Assembly (NCBI GenBank): GCA_964388665.1
Contig: CAYMBJ010000145.1
Location: 1 to 5,413, forward strand
From: CALCCV01 sp964388665
Lineage (GTDB): Bacteria > Bdellovibrionota > Bdellovibrionia > Bdellovibrionales > Bdellovibrionaceae
DNA length: 5,413 bases
Direction of reading: 5' to 3'
The notes below the pieces were generated by a model. It saw only the letters and a program-made list of their open reading frames with translations, made no database searches and had not been told where the DNA came from. Below, piece by piece: positions 1 through 4,995 of this stretch. Position 1 is the stretch's first letter, and each line of letters begins with the position of its first letter. The translations under genes were made by a program, and so were the position numbers.

Positions 1-102
1 TCATACTAGCACCCTAATGTTGTTTGCTCAAAAAAGTGAGTTGGAGCGCTTACGCTATTTTAACGCTAGGTCGCGATTAGCTGTGCTCTACAGGTTTACA
101 CG

Positions 103-119
103 TGTCTAGGAATTAGACA
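103..119. promoter_or_regulatory. TGTCT-N7-AGACA dyad, candidate activator binding site
   Basis: The sequence reads TGTCTAGGAATTAGACA, with perfect 5-bp arms (6 bp if the flanking A of the spacer is paired) around a spacer. The arm sequence and 7-base spacer are the same as in the two dyads at 3859-3875 and 3923-3939, which lie upstream of sigma-54 promoter matches. I see no convincing -24/-12 promoter beside it inside the window, so any target gene would lie beyond the left edge. The role is inferred from similarity to the other two copies. Confidence 0.45.
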
Positions 120-128
120 GGCAAGCAA

Positions 129-149
129 TTTGGGACACAGTTTCCCAAG
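129..149. other. Short inverted repeat downstream of the CNNM gene
   Basis: TTGGGA and TCCCAA form 6-bp arms around a 7-base loop, about 80 bases past the stop codon of the minus-strand CNNM gene. No T-run follows on either strand, so this is not a standard intrinsic terminator. It could be a processed 3' end or chance. The rest of 1-229 shows no gene I can support. Confidence 0.2.
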
Positions 150-229
150 GCTCAAGTTTATCCGCCCTAGACTCAAATTTTTTCACACAAGTCTCATGTG
201 TCGCCTGAGTTCTTATTTTTGTAGAAAAT

Positions 230-1203
230 CTAAGGGACAAGCTGGTCTTGCTCATCAAAAATTTCAAGATCCAACATATGTTCAATGAGATCCTCAAGGG
301 CGATGACACCCAGAAATTTCCTCTGATTGTCCACAATCGCACAGATATGTTCTCTGCGCTCCAAGAGTCGCTGAAACAAATTTGGGAGCGAAATAGACTC
401 GGGGAGAGTCAGAAGCGGCAAGGTCAGATGTCTTATCGGTTCCTTAGATTGATTGATATAAGCATCCTGCAACTTAGTTCGCAGAACATAGCCTTTAACA
501 TCGGTTCTGTTTTCATCCATAACGATAATTCGTGAGAAAGTATGTTCTTGAATGCTCTTGTAGGCATCCTGCACTGACGAATTTATATTTATGGATTTTA
601 CTTTGTTTGTTGGTGTCAGAATTTCCTTTGCCTTAACAACTTCAAATTTGATCAAGCCTTTAAGTGCGCGGTGTTCAGAGGACCTGAGAGCTCCATCGCT
701 CAACCCGATATCTGCCATCGCTTCAATTTCATCTTTCGAGATAGATTGCCGAGTATTTTTAAACATTGAAGACAACTTTTCAGAGAGCACCACGAGGGGG
801 TAAGACAGAATCATCATAGGTTTTAAGACCCTTGCTGCAATGGGCAGTAAGGTGCGCCAGCGGCTGGCACCAATAGACTTTGGAATGATCTCACTGAAGA
901 AGAGAATGGCAAAAGTCAATACCGCGGAGAACACAGCCAATACTTCGCTACCAGAAAGCTTTTGAGCCTGTGCACCGGCCCCTGTCGCCCCCAGAGTGTG
1001 TGCAACGGTATTGAACGTTAAAATTGAGGCAAGTGGTTTTTCAATGTCACTTTTTAAATGTTGGACCCGGGCGTAGAGATTTGGTTTGTTTTTCTTTAGT
1101 GACACCAAATAGCTTGGAGTCACACTTAGGATAACGGCTTCCAACATAGAGCACAAAAAAGATACGCTAATAGAAAGTACGATAAAAAAACAAGTAAACT
1201 CAT
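230..1203 (-). CDS. CNNM (DUF21)/CBS-domain membrane protein, CorC/hemolysin-C type, frameshifted near its start
   Basis: This belongs to the CNNM transporter-like family, inner-membrane proteins linked to Mg2+/Co2+ homeostasis. Numbering for the frame-corrected 324-aa product: the CNNM membrane domain spans about 1-150 and includes CSMLEAVILSVTPSYL (18-33), NTVAHTLG near 65-72 and FSEIIPKSIG near 103-112, the family's EI-PK signature. Two CBS motifs follow (about 193-250 and 262-315), ending in the typical LEDLIEHMLDLEIFDE. The frame open over most of the gene has no ATG upstream of the CSMLE motif; its first usual start codon is TTG at 1156, which would remove most of membrane helix 1. ATG at 1203 opens another frame encoding MSLLVF. 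Adding one T to the seven-T run (+ strand A's 1184-1190) joins them as MSLLVFFIVLSISVSF followed by LCSMLEA, an excellent family N-terminus. The ribosome binding site before 1203 is weak. The gene is therefore frameshifted, slippage-dependent or misread. The C-terminus is short: only a few residues follow the CBS pair, with no CorC_HlyC domain. Confidence 0.85.
1184..1190 (-). other. Seven-T homopolymer at the CNNM frame break
   Basis: This is the run (A7 on plus, T7 on minus) where the ATG-initiated frame from 1203 must shift to enter the long CNNM frame. Eight T's would restore one continuous reading frame. Homopolymers of this length are common sites of sequencing indels, replication slippage and transcriptional slippage. 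Confidence 0.7.
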
Positions 1204-1240
1204 AGTTTCGTCAATGCACCGATACTCTTTCTCTTGTTGG

Positions 1241-1271
1241 CCGATTGCAGGGAACGGAACCGGGCAATTGG
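1241..1271 (+). other. Inverted repeat upstream of the CNNM gene
   Basis: CCGATTGC (1241-1248) pairs with GCAATTGG (1264-1271), giving 8 pairs with one G-U, around a 15-base loop. CAATCGG at 1302-1308 is a second, exact complement of the left arm. The element lies 38 bases upstream of the minus-strand CNNM start. It could be an operator or an alternative-pairing RNA structure; nothing decides between these. Confidence 0.2.
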
Positions 1272-1315
1272 ACAGCTAGAATCGATATCACGCAATTACA
1301 TCAATCGGAACCACG

Positions 1316-1321
1316 TATAAT
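1316..1321 (+). promoter_or_regulatory. Candidate -10 box (TATAAT)
   Basis: A perfect TATAAT reads on the plus strand. The best -35 partner is ATTACA at 1295-1300 (4 of 6 consensus bases, 15-bp spacing), which is poor. A start point near 1328 would put the AGGAGA/ATG of the following small element near the 5' end of the transcript. Confidence 0.3.
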
Positions 1322-1327
1322 GGATTT

Positions 1328-1430
1328 TTGCAGCAGGAGAAATTTTTGAGATGAGTTCTCATCGCTGCGAAACTCTATAAGGCTCTCTTGTGACTCAGGA
1401 CTAGATGTTTTTCGCGAGTGGGCCTTTTGT
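1328..1430 (+). ncRNA. Possible small transcript with a 9-codon reading frame and terminator-like end
   Basis: Downstream of TATAAT come AGGAGA (1335-1340) and ATG at 1351 opening a 9-codon frame, MSSHRCETL, that stops at 1380. The frame is folded into structure: GCAGC (1330-1334) with GCTGC (1364-1368), and GATGAG (1350-1355) with CTCATC (1358-1363). A 10-position stem with one mismatch and one G-U follows (1379-1388 with 1417-1426, 28-base loop) and runs into a T-rich TTTTGTTGTTT. This resembles a leader peptide or small RNA with a weak terminator. No intact gene follows, only the dead ATPase gene. The spacing from the binding site to ATG is long, and the terminator loop is large. It may be chance. 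Confidence 0.25.
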
Positions 1431-1433
1431 TGT

Positions 1434-1466
1434 TTGTTAATTTAAAGTTCAACTTTAAATTAACAA
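1434..1466. promoter_or_regulatory. 33-bp AT-rich palindrome, candidate operator
   Basis: Arms TTGTTAATTTAAAGTT and AACTTTAAATTAACAA are exact reverse complements of 16 bases with one central C (position 1450). Its right end contains the -35 box of the promoter at 1460-1488, so a dimeric repressor bound here would block polymerase. It lies 77 bases upstream of the start of the decayed AAA_14/DUF4143 gene. A hairpin terminator is less likely: the loop is a single base, the stem is nearly all A-T and no T-run follows. Confidence 0.5.
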
Positions 1467-1488
1467 TATATCCAAATTGTATCATAAT
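1460..1488 (+). promoter_or_regulatory. Sigma-70-type promoter, TTAACA-N17-CATAAT
   Basis: The -35 box TTAACA (1460-1465, 5 of 6 consensus) and the -10 box CATAAT (1483-1488, 5 of 6) are separated by the ideal 17 bases. The promoter points at the remnant ATPase gene whose ATG is at 1543, with a predicted start near 1495. The -35 box is inside the 1434-1466 palindrome. Confidence 0.5.
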
Positions 1489-1542
1489 TTCAACATATTG
1501 AAGACTCAACTAGAGCGGTCAATTGTTATTTCAGAGGCAAAA

Positions 1543-1930
1543 ATGTACAAAAGAATATTGTAAGACCATATCGAATCTAGTTTCAAAAGGTCCCAGATCT
1601 TCTTTCTTATTTGCAAATCATATTAGACGATAAAAATGATTCAAGAAAATTTCTGCTAACAGGATCTAATAACTTTCAGTTTTCTGAAAGAGTTTCGCAA
1701 TCTCTAGCTGGTCGTACACGACTGTTTGAGGTTTTGCCTTTTTCGAAAAAGGAAATCGAACAAAAGTCCCCGTAGAAATCTAATATAGTAGCACTTTCTC
1801 CGAAGATTTCATAAAACAGCTGCATTGGTTCAATGAGCTTCGTGATCAGGAGGGTGGCCAAGTGATCTATGGCGGAAAGGAGAGCTTTCACTCAGGTAAT
1901 ATCGACATTCGTTCATGGCTGGAGCTTTAG
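1543..1930 (+). pseudogene. Decayed AAA_14/DUF4143-type AAA+ ATPase
   Basis: Family members are about 380-400 residues: an N-terminal AAA+ ATPase and a C-terminal DUF4143 domain. This remnant could encode about 129. ATG at 1543 follows an AGAGG site (1533-1537) and gives MYKRIL before a stop. The Walker A region is missing. Frame two (1581-1772) is plainly family-like: FQKVPDLLSLYLQ just after the Walker B position, KFLLTGS (sensor 1) and SQSLAGRTRLFEVLPFSKKEI, then stop. About 200 residues of the middle are absent. A third frame resumes around 1736-1760 with FEKGNRTKVPVEI, a TAA (1781) where the family usually has lysine, then SSTFSEDFIKQLHWF and the characteristic ending YGGKESFHSGNIDIRSW, with its stop at 1928-1930. 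These segments are recognised by motif memory, not by a search. Two deletions plus a nonsense codon rule out a functional product. No transposon ends are visible. Confidence 0.8.
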
Positions 1931-1975
1931 CAAAGATTTACCCGTGACATAAATTGCGCAAAAACGGTTTTGAGT

Positions 1976-2725
1976 TTATTTTGCGAGCGCACTTTCTGGA
2001 GTCACCAAAGTGATGCTTTCAATACTTGTCGTGTATTGTGATTTCGAGTTGTCGCCGTCGATGCTGATCCACAGGGCCACGGTTTCGATGGGTTTGCTGA
2101 ATTTTTTATTGAGATTGAACTCTCCGTCTTCGGGCAGCATGGCAAAAATCGACTCCACCATAAGATCAGAGCTGGGGTGGACTCGTGTTTTTCCCACAAG
2201 CGAACTGCGATTGGTGACATTGTAAAAAAAGATCTGACTAAGACCGGTGTTCTTGGGGGCTAAGGCGAATAGCTTTTTGACCCAGTCCGCGGCAAACCAA
2301 CTTTTGGGTCCACTCAGAGTCTTATTGCCTACGGCAACAAAACCCATTCTGAGTGCAGAATCCTCGTCAAAGTCTCCGGATTCTTTTTTTTTATTCCCGC
2401 GAAATTTTCCTTTTACCGAAAACTCAGTGACCATGCGCGTGCTGGGAAACTTGTGAACCACAGGGCCGGCCGAGTCTTTGACGGCCACCTGCATTCCTGA
2501 GGCGTCAAAGGAGACTTGATTGGCAGGAATGCGATTAAAAGAGAGCACCACCCAATCCTCTTTTTGCAAGGGGACGGACACTTCGTCGGCATGAGTGGTA
2601 ATAGGTAAAATTGCGAGCGCATGAACAAGAGCCAGCGAGAGAGCGGTTGACGAAACCGCAGCAAAGAAAACTCCATTGATCCACAATTTGAATTTGCAAA
2701 GGATATTGATATTAAATTTGATCAC
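1976..2725 (-). CDS. Exported protein of unknown function
   Basis: The start is GTG at 2725, chosen because GAGGA lies 6-7 bases upstream; the upstream in-frame TTG at 2740 overlaps that site. The 249-aa product has a long N-terminal segment with a hydrophobic core (about 17-40) and a likely signal peptidase I cleavage after THA (46), so it should be periplasmic or secreted. The mature part has no cysteine and reads as a beta-rich fold. Distinct stretches are LSGPKSWFAADWVKKLFAL (137-155), TRVHPSSDLMVE (180-191) and VALWISIDGDNSKS (216-229). The ending vaguely resembles DUF3047-type beta-sandwich proteins, but I would not assign that family without a search. It lies 109 bases behind the lipoprotein gene on the same strand, with no clear terminator between, so it may share that transcript. 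Confidence 0.85.
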   Translation of the reverse strand: MIKFNINILCKFKLWINGVFFAAVSSTALSLALVHALAILPITTHADEVSVPLQKEDWVVLSFNRIPANQVSFDASGMQVAVKDSAGPVVHKFPSTRMVTEFSVKGKFRGNKKKESGDFDEDSALRMGFVAVGNKTLSGPKSWFAADWVKKLFALAPKNTGLSQIFFYNVTNRSSLVGKTRVHPSSDLMVESIFAMLPEDGEFNLNKKFSKPIETVALWISIDGDNSKSQYTTSIESITLVTPESALAK

Positions 2726-2834
2726 AGTGTTTCCTCGCAAAAACCGTCACCCGGCGCCGCATTTTGCGACCACCAGGCTTTTGATTCGCAGCGGCACGAA
2801 TGATCACAAGGCCGCGGTGTGAGAGTGTTTCCAG

Positions 2835-3434
2835 TTAGTTCGTTAAGGCAGCGCTTTTTTCTACAGTTGTTTTCTGAGATCGCAGGTCATTTTTACAAAG
2901 AGCAACCTTTTCTTCGTACTCATCCTGGCGCTTTTGTAAAATGCGCCGGTAGTTTCGAAATCTCTCAATACGATCTTTGAGGAACTCTTCAGAAACACCA
3001 ACAAGATTCTTGTCTTCATCTAGGCCAATTTTCAGATCGTCCTCCTTGTCGGTGACGCGATCAATTGGCTCTGTCCATTTCATTTTGCCATCTCCGCCAT
3101 TTTTAGGGTCGGAAAGCTGACTCTTGCAGTCGCGCAATACTCCGTAAAGGCCAAGAGACCCATATTTGCGATTTCCGTAGACCTTATCTTCGAGCTCATA
3201 GACCTCATATTGGAGCGAGCGCAGCTCCTCGTTCATTTGAACCTTCTTTTGAACCACCATGTCGCCATCTTTAATACCTACTGCTGTATCGCCAGAGACC
3301 TGTCCTTTGCTGTCTATCTCAGTGGTGATCTTTTCCGCCTTATGGGGATTGCTTGAACACGCGGCCAACAGACAGAGGCAAAGCCCTGCCAGAATTCCAT
3401 TAAATCGTTTAAAATCATGATTTTCTGTGTGCAT
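2835..3434 (-). CDS. Lipoprotein of unknown function with a helical, charged body
   Basis: The start is ATG at 3434, fixed by a perfect AGGAGGA (3441-3447) 6 bases upstream; a longer reading from 3491 would bury that site and misplace the signal peptide. The 199-aa product has a hydrophobic stretch (about 13-24) and lipobox LAAC with lipidated Cys26. The next residue is Ser, not Asp, which favours outer-membrane sorting in the usual Lol rule. The mature protein is highly charged, with probable coiled-coil segments at about 63-86 and 147-190. Between them is a distinctive block, YGNRKYGSLGLYGVLRDC (86-103). Cys103 and Cys180 could form a disulfide. I recognise no named family. A strong sigma-54 promoter match at 3672-3688 points at it, leaving a leader of about 227 bases. 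Divergent partner: the metalloprotease at 4103. Confidence 0.9.
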   Translation of the reverse strand: MHTENHDFKRFNGILAGLCLCLLAACSSNPHKAEKITTEIDSKGQVSGDTAVGIKDGDMVVQKKVQMNEELRSLQYEVYELEDKVYGNRKYGSLGLYGVLRDCKSQLSDPKNGGDGKMKWTEPIDRVTDKEDDLKIGLDEDKNLVGVSEEFLKDRIERFRNYRRILQKRQDEYEEKVALCKNDLRSQKTTVEKSAALTN

Positions 3435-3565
3435 TTTGAGTCCTCCTGAATCCTGATCCTGATACCGGAAGACGTATGAGTCAAATTCCACCTAGAATAT
3501 TGTGGTCGGACCAAAAGTCCCGGTGCAAAAGACACAGTGAACCGTGTTGAAAAAGATCTGGCGAA

Positions 3566-3580
3566 GGGGGTGTGACCCCC
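3566..3580. repeat. GGGGGT-GTG-ACCCCC hairpin in the lipoprotein leader
   Basis: Perfect 6-bp G/C arms flank a 3-base loop. It lies within the predicted 5' leader of the lipoprotein gene, 132 bases before its ATG. No T-run follows directly on either strand, so a terminator is unlikely. Its form resembles the GGGGTC-type palindromes seen in REP-like dispersed repeats, but only one copy is visible here. Confidence 0.35.
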
Positions 3581-3671
3581 GACCAGTGAATAGATTTGTT
3601 TAGGTGGGATAATGCTGCTCATGGACACCACGATTGTGGCCGAGCTGGGCTGGACTGTGCCTATATACCTA

Positions 3672-3688
3672 TGCAAACGTCCTGCCAT
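3672..3688 (-). promoter_or_regulatory. Sigma-54 (-24/-12) promoter for the lipoprotein gene
   Basis: On the minus strand it reads ATGGCAGGACGTTTGCA. Against the RpoN consensus TTGGCACG-N4-TTGCW it keeps TGGCA, the following G, and TTGCA, with GG and GC exactly 10 bases apart. The predicted transcript starts near 3661 and runs towards the lipoprotein ATG at 3434. The dyads at 3859-3939 lie about 206 and 270 bp upstream, where enhancer-binding proteins act by DNA looping. Confidence 0.6.
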
Positions 3689-3774
3689 GTCTAAAAAAGC
3701 TAGTAAAATAAATATCTTAGGTTTTCTGGTGTCAAATACTTCAACACCTGTGCCGATTCTGCCATTAGAAGTGG

Positions 3775-3783
3775 TGATATAAT
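3775..3783 (+). promoter_or_regulatory. Extended -10 promoter match (TGATATAAT)
   Basis: TG, one base, then a perfect TATAAT fits the extended -10 class, which can work without a good -35; none is seen at 16-18 bp. The start would be near 3790, just before the hairpin at 3794-3812. No credible gene follows immediately: a 64-codon frame from 3809 spans the dyads and has no ribosome binding site of its own. The match may be chance or produce an untranslated RNA. Confidence 0.3.
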
Positions 3784-3793
3784 GGACCTATTT

Positions 3794-3812
3794 CCATAAG
3801 AATGTCTTATGG
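3794..3812. other. Hairpin CCATAAG-N5-CTTATGG
   Basis: Perfect 7-bp arms flank a 5-base loop directly after the extended -10 match. It contains GTCTTA, a half-resemblance to the TGTCT arms found 60 and 120 bp downstream, but lacks the N7-AGAC partner. It could be an operator or a 5'-end RNA structure. Confidence 0.3.
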
Positions 3813-3858
3813 GTAGTCTCATCCTTGTTTATGAGTGTGCCACGCATTGCAAAAGGGC

Positions 3859-3875
3859 TGTCTCAATTTTAGACG
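3859..3875. promoter_or_regulatory. Dyad TGTCTCAATTTTAGACG, distal enhancer site candidate
   Basis: GTCT and AGAC arms are separated by 7 bases. It matches the dyad at 3923-3939 at 14 of 17 positions and is in the same orientation. The centre (3867) is 64 bp from the centre of the second copy, about six helical turns, so both lie on one face of the DNA. Relative to the predicted sigma-54 start points it is at about -196 (metalloprotease) and -206 (lipoprotein). Inverted TGTC/GACA dyads are typical of Fis-type DNA-binding domains of sigma-54 activators; the identity of the activator is unknown. Confidence 0.55.
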
Positions 3876-3919
3876 CTCATTTTAATCAAAAATTACAGCA
3901 GCTTAGACTATGGCCTAGG

Positions 3920-3942
3920 GTGTGTCTCAATATAAGACACAC
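3920..3942. promoter_or_regulatory. Dyad GTGTGTCT-N7-AGACACAC, proximal enhancer site candidate
   Basis: This is the more perfect of the two copies: 8-bp exact arms (3920-3927 and 3935-3942) around CAATATA. The core shared with 3859-3875 is TGTCTCAAT-T-AGAC. The centre (3931) is about -132 from the metalloprotease start point and about -270 from the lipoprotein start point. A Rho-independent terminator is unlikely because no T-run follows on either strand. Confidence 0.55.
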
Positions 3943-4035
3943 AATCCTGCACACCTGTCAAATTTGGAACGGGCTCAAACCGATTTCTAACCATTTGAAA
4001 TAATTAAACAAATTGTCTCCCGCTGGATTTTGGTT

Positions 4036-4052
4036 TTGGTCCGAGTGTTGCC
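4036..4052 (+). promoter_or_regulatory. Sigma-54 (-24/-12) promoter for the metalloprotease gene
   Basis: It reads TTGGTCCGAGTGTTGCC. Against TTGGCACG-N4-TTGCW it keeps TTGG, CG and TTGC with exactly 10 bases between GG and GC; CA is replaced by TC and the final W is C. The predicted start is at about 4063, 40 bases before the ATG at 4103, a natural leader length. The two dyads upstream supply the expected enhancer sites. Confidence 0.6.
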
Positions 4053-4102
4053 TTAACAAAACCCAAGTTGGTTCGAGTATTGACAGCTATGTGAAGGGTT
4101 TT

Positions 4103-4861
4103 ATGAAAGTTGTATTTTGTCTGTTGCTCATAACTTCGGTTTTTGGTGGTCTGGTGGCCTGTGCACCCGTGGCTCAAAATGATTGTGGCTTTGTGCAAAA
4201 TGTCTACGGAGAGCGAATCTCTTGGAAGGGGCGTTTGCCGATTGTGATGAAAGTTCATGAAAGCTTGCCGCGCGAGTACGACGCTGCTCTGCTGAGAGCC
4301 GCTGAAACTTGGAATGTGGCGGCTGGGCGTGAAATCTTCAGAATCGATTTGAGAGAGAGAGTCAAAGGTCCGGTGAGTCCTATTAAAGATCGAGAAAACC
4401 TCATTTATTTTTATGACAACGTTGGCGCAGCCAAATGGGAAAAGGACAAGGCGGCGGAGCAGGCCCGCACCTCAGTTTATTGGGTGGGCGATCTGATTCA
4501 AGAGGCTGATATTCGCATCAATGGAGGTCCAAAGGATGCTGGCGGCTTTCAGTTTTATACATTGGATCAGCAGCAATCATCCAACGGCAACCGCGTCGCT
4601 GACGCCAGCACAAGTGGTGCCAGTTCGGACTCCAGCAGCACGGCCGCGGTGAGTTTGGCTAGCAGTACAGGTGATGAGGCGGCAGGCGATACGGCGCAAA
4701 AGGTGAACTTTGAGGCCTTGATGATTCACGAGCTCGGCCATGTTCTCGGTTTAAAGCACAAGGACGCCGATAACAGCGTAATGGCCACCTACCTGGCGAC
4801 ACAGACGGAGCGTGTGGATTTGGCCGAAACCGATGAGAAAGCGCTACAGTGCGAATATTGA
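4103..4861 (+). CDS. Lipoprotein zinc metalloprotease, matrixin type
   Basis: The start is ATG at 4103, with GAAGGG 4 bases upstream; a longer TTG reading from 4013 would span the sigma-54 promoter and bury the signal peptide. The 252-aa product has a short hydrophobic signal and lipobox LVAC with lipidated Cys20 followed by Ala, so outer-membrane anchoring is likely. The catalytic motif HELGHVLGLKH (209-219) is the full HExxHxxGxxH zinc site (His209, His213, His219, base Glu210), followed by a Met-turn candidate SVM (225-227). EADIRIN (134-140) fits the beta-strand that precedes the active-site helix in matrixins. Unusual is a serine- and alanine-rich, low-complexity insert (about 156-199) directly before that helix. 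There is no obvious cysteine-switch propeptide. The substrate is unknown; peptidoglycan-associated or host/prey surface proteins are speculation. Cys28 and Cys250 could pair. Confidence 0.92.
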   Translation: MKVVFCLLLITSVFGGLVACAPVAQNDCGFVQNVYGERISWKGRLPIVMKVHESLPREYDAALLRAAETWNVAAGREIFRIDLRERVKGPVSPIKDRENLIYFYDNVGAAKWEKDKAAEQARTSVYWVGDLIQEADIRINGGPKDAGGFQFYTLDQQQSSNGNRVADASTSGASSDSSSTAAVSLASSTGDEAAGDTAQKVNFEALMIHELGHVLGLKHKDADNSVMATYLATQTERVDLAETDEKALQCEY

Positions 4862-4882
4862 GCTGATGTCACTTTATTTAAG

Positions 4883-4911
4883 TTGTTATCGATTTTTACA
4901 GTGCCTAGAAT
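4883..4911 (+). promoter_or_regulatory. Sigma-70-type promoter, TTGTTA-N17-TAGAAT
   Basis: The -35 box TTGTTA (4883-4888, 4 of 6) and the -10 box TAGAAT (4906-4911, 5 of 6) are 17 bases apart. The start is predicted near 4918, giving a leader of about 78 bases for the small gene at 4996. It begins only 22 bases after the metalloprotease stop, with no terminator between, so read-through is also possible. Confidence 0.4.
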
Positions 4912-4923
4912 TATGAGTAGAAG

Positions 4924-4939
4924 CCAATCTGAAGATTGG
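4924..4939 (+). other. Leader hairpin CCAATC-TGAA-GATTGG
   Basis: Perfect 6-bp arms flank a 4-base loop, placed within a few bases of the predicted 5' end of the small gene's transcript. 5'-terminal hairpins of this kind often stabilise mRNA. No T-run follows. Confidence 0.3.
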
Positions 4940-4995
4940 ATCAAAAGAAGCTAGAACCCAGAATTCAATAGCTCGGAAGACAAGAGGATAGAGAG

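Noticed and set aside
106..342. Minus-strand 78-codon frame at the left edge
   Set aside because: It overlaps the C-terminal CBS coding region of the CNNM gene in another frame and contains no recognisable motif.
1676..1891. Minus-strand 71-codon frame in the gap before 1976
   Set aside because: It is opposite to the clear AAA_14/DUF4143 remnant on the plus strand and is best explained as its shadow.
2002..2676. Several frames of 69-87 codons on both strands within the exported-protein gene
   Set aside because: All overlap a 249-codon gene with a ribosome binding site and signal peptide; they are shadow frames.
3314..3688. Minus-strand 124-codon frame overlapping the lipoprotein gene
   Set aside because: It runs through the sigma-54 promoter, the leader and the lipoprotein signal region in another frame, has no ribosome binding site and resembles no protein. 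The lipoprotein frame has a perfect binding site and lipobox.
3859..3942. The two dyads as a short CRISPR-like array
   Set aside because: There are only two units, each internally palindromic, with one 47-base interval and no further repeats or cas genes. Paired protein-binding sites explain them better.
3809..4003. Plus-strand 64-codon frame from ATG 3809
   Set aside because: Its ATG lies inside a hairpin, no ribosome binding site precedes it, and its sequence spans both enhancer dyads, which explain the conserved-looking parts better.
4004..4258. Minus-strand 84-codon frame over the metalloprotease start
   Set aside because: It is antisense to the lipoprotein signal peptide and sigma-54 promoter, with no family resemblance.
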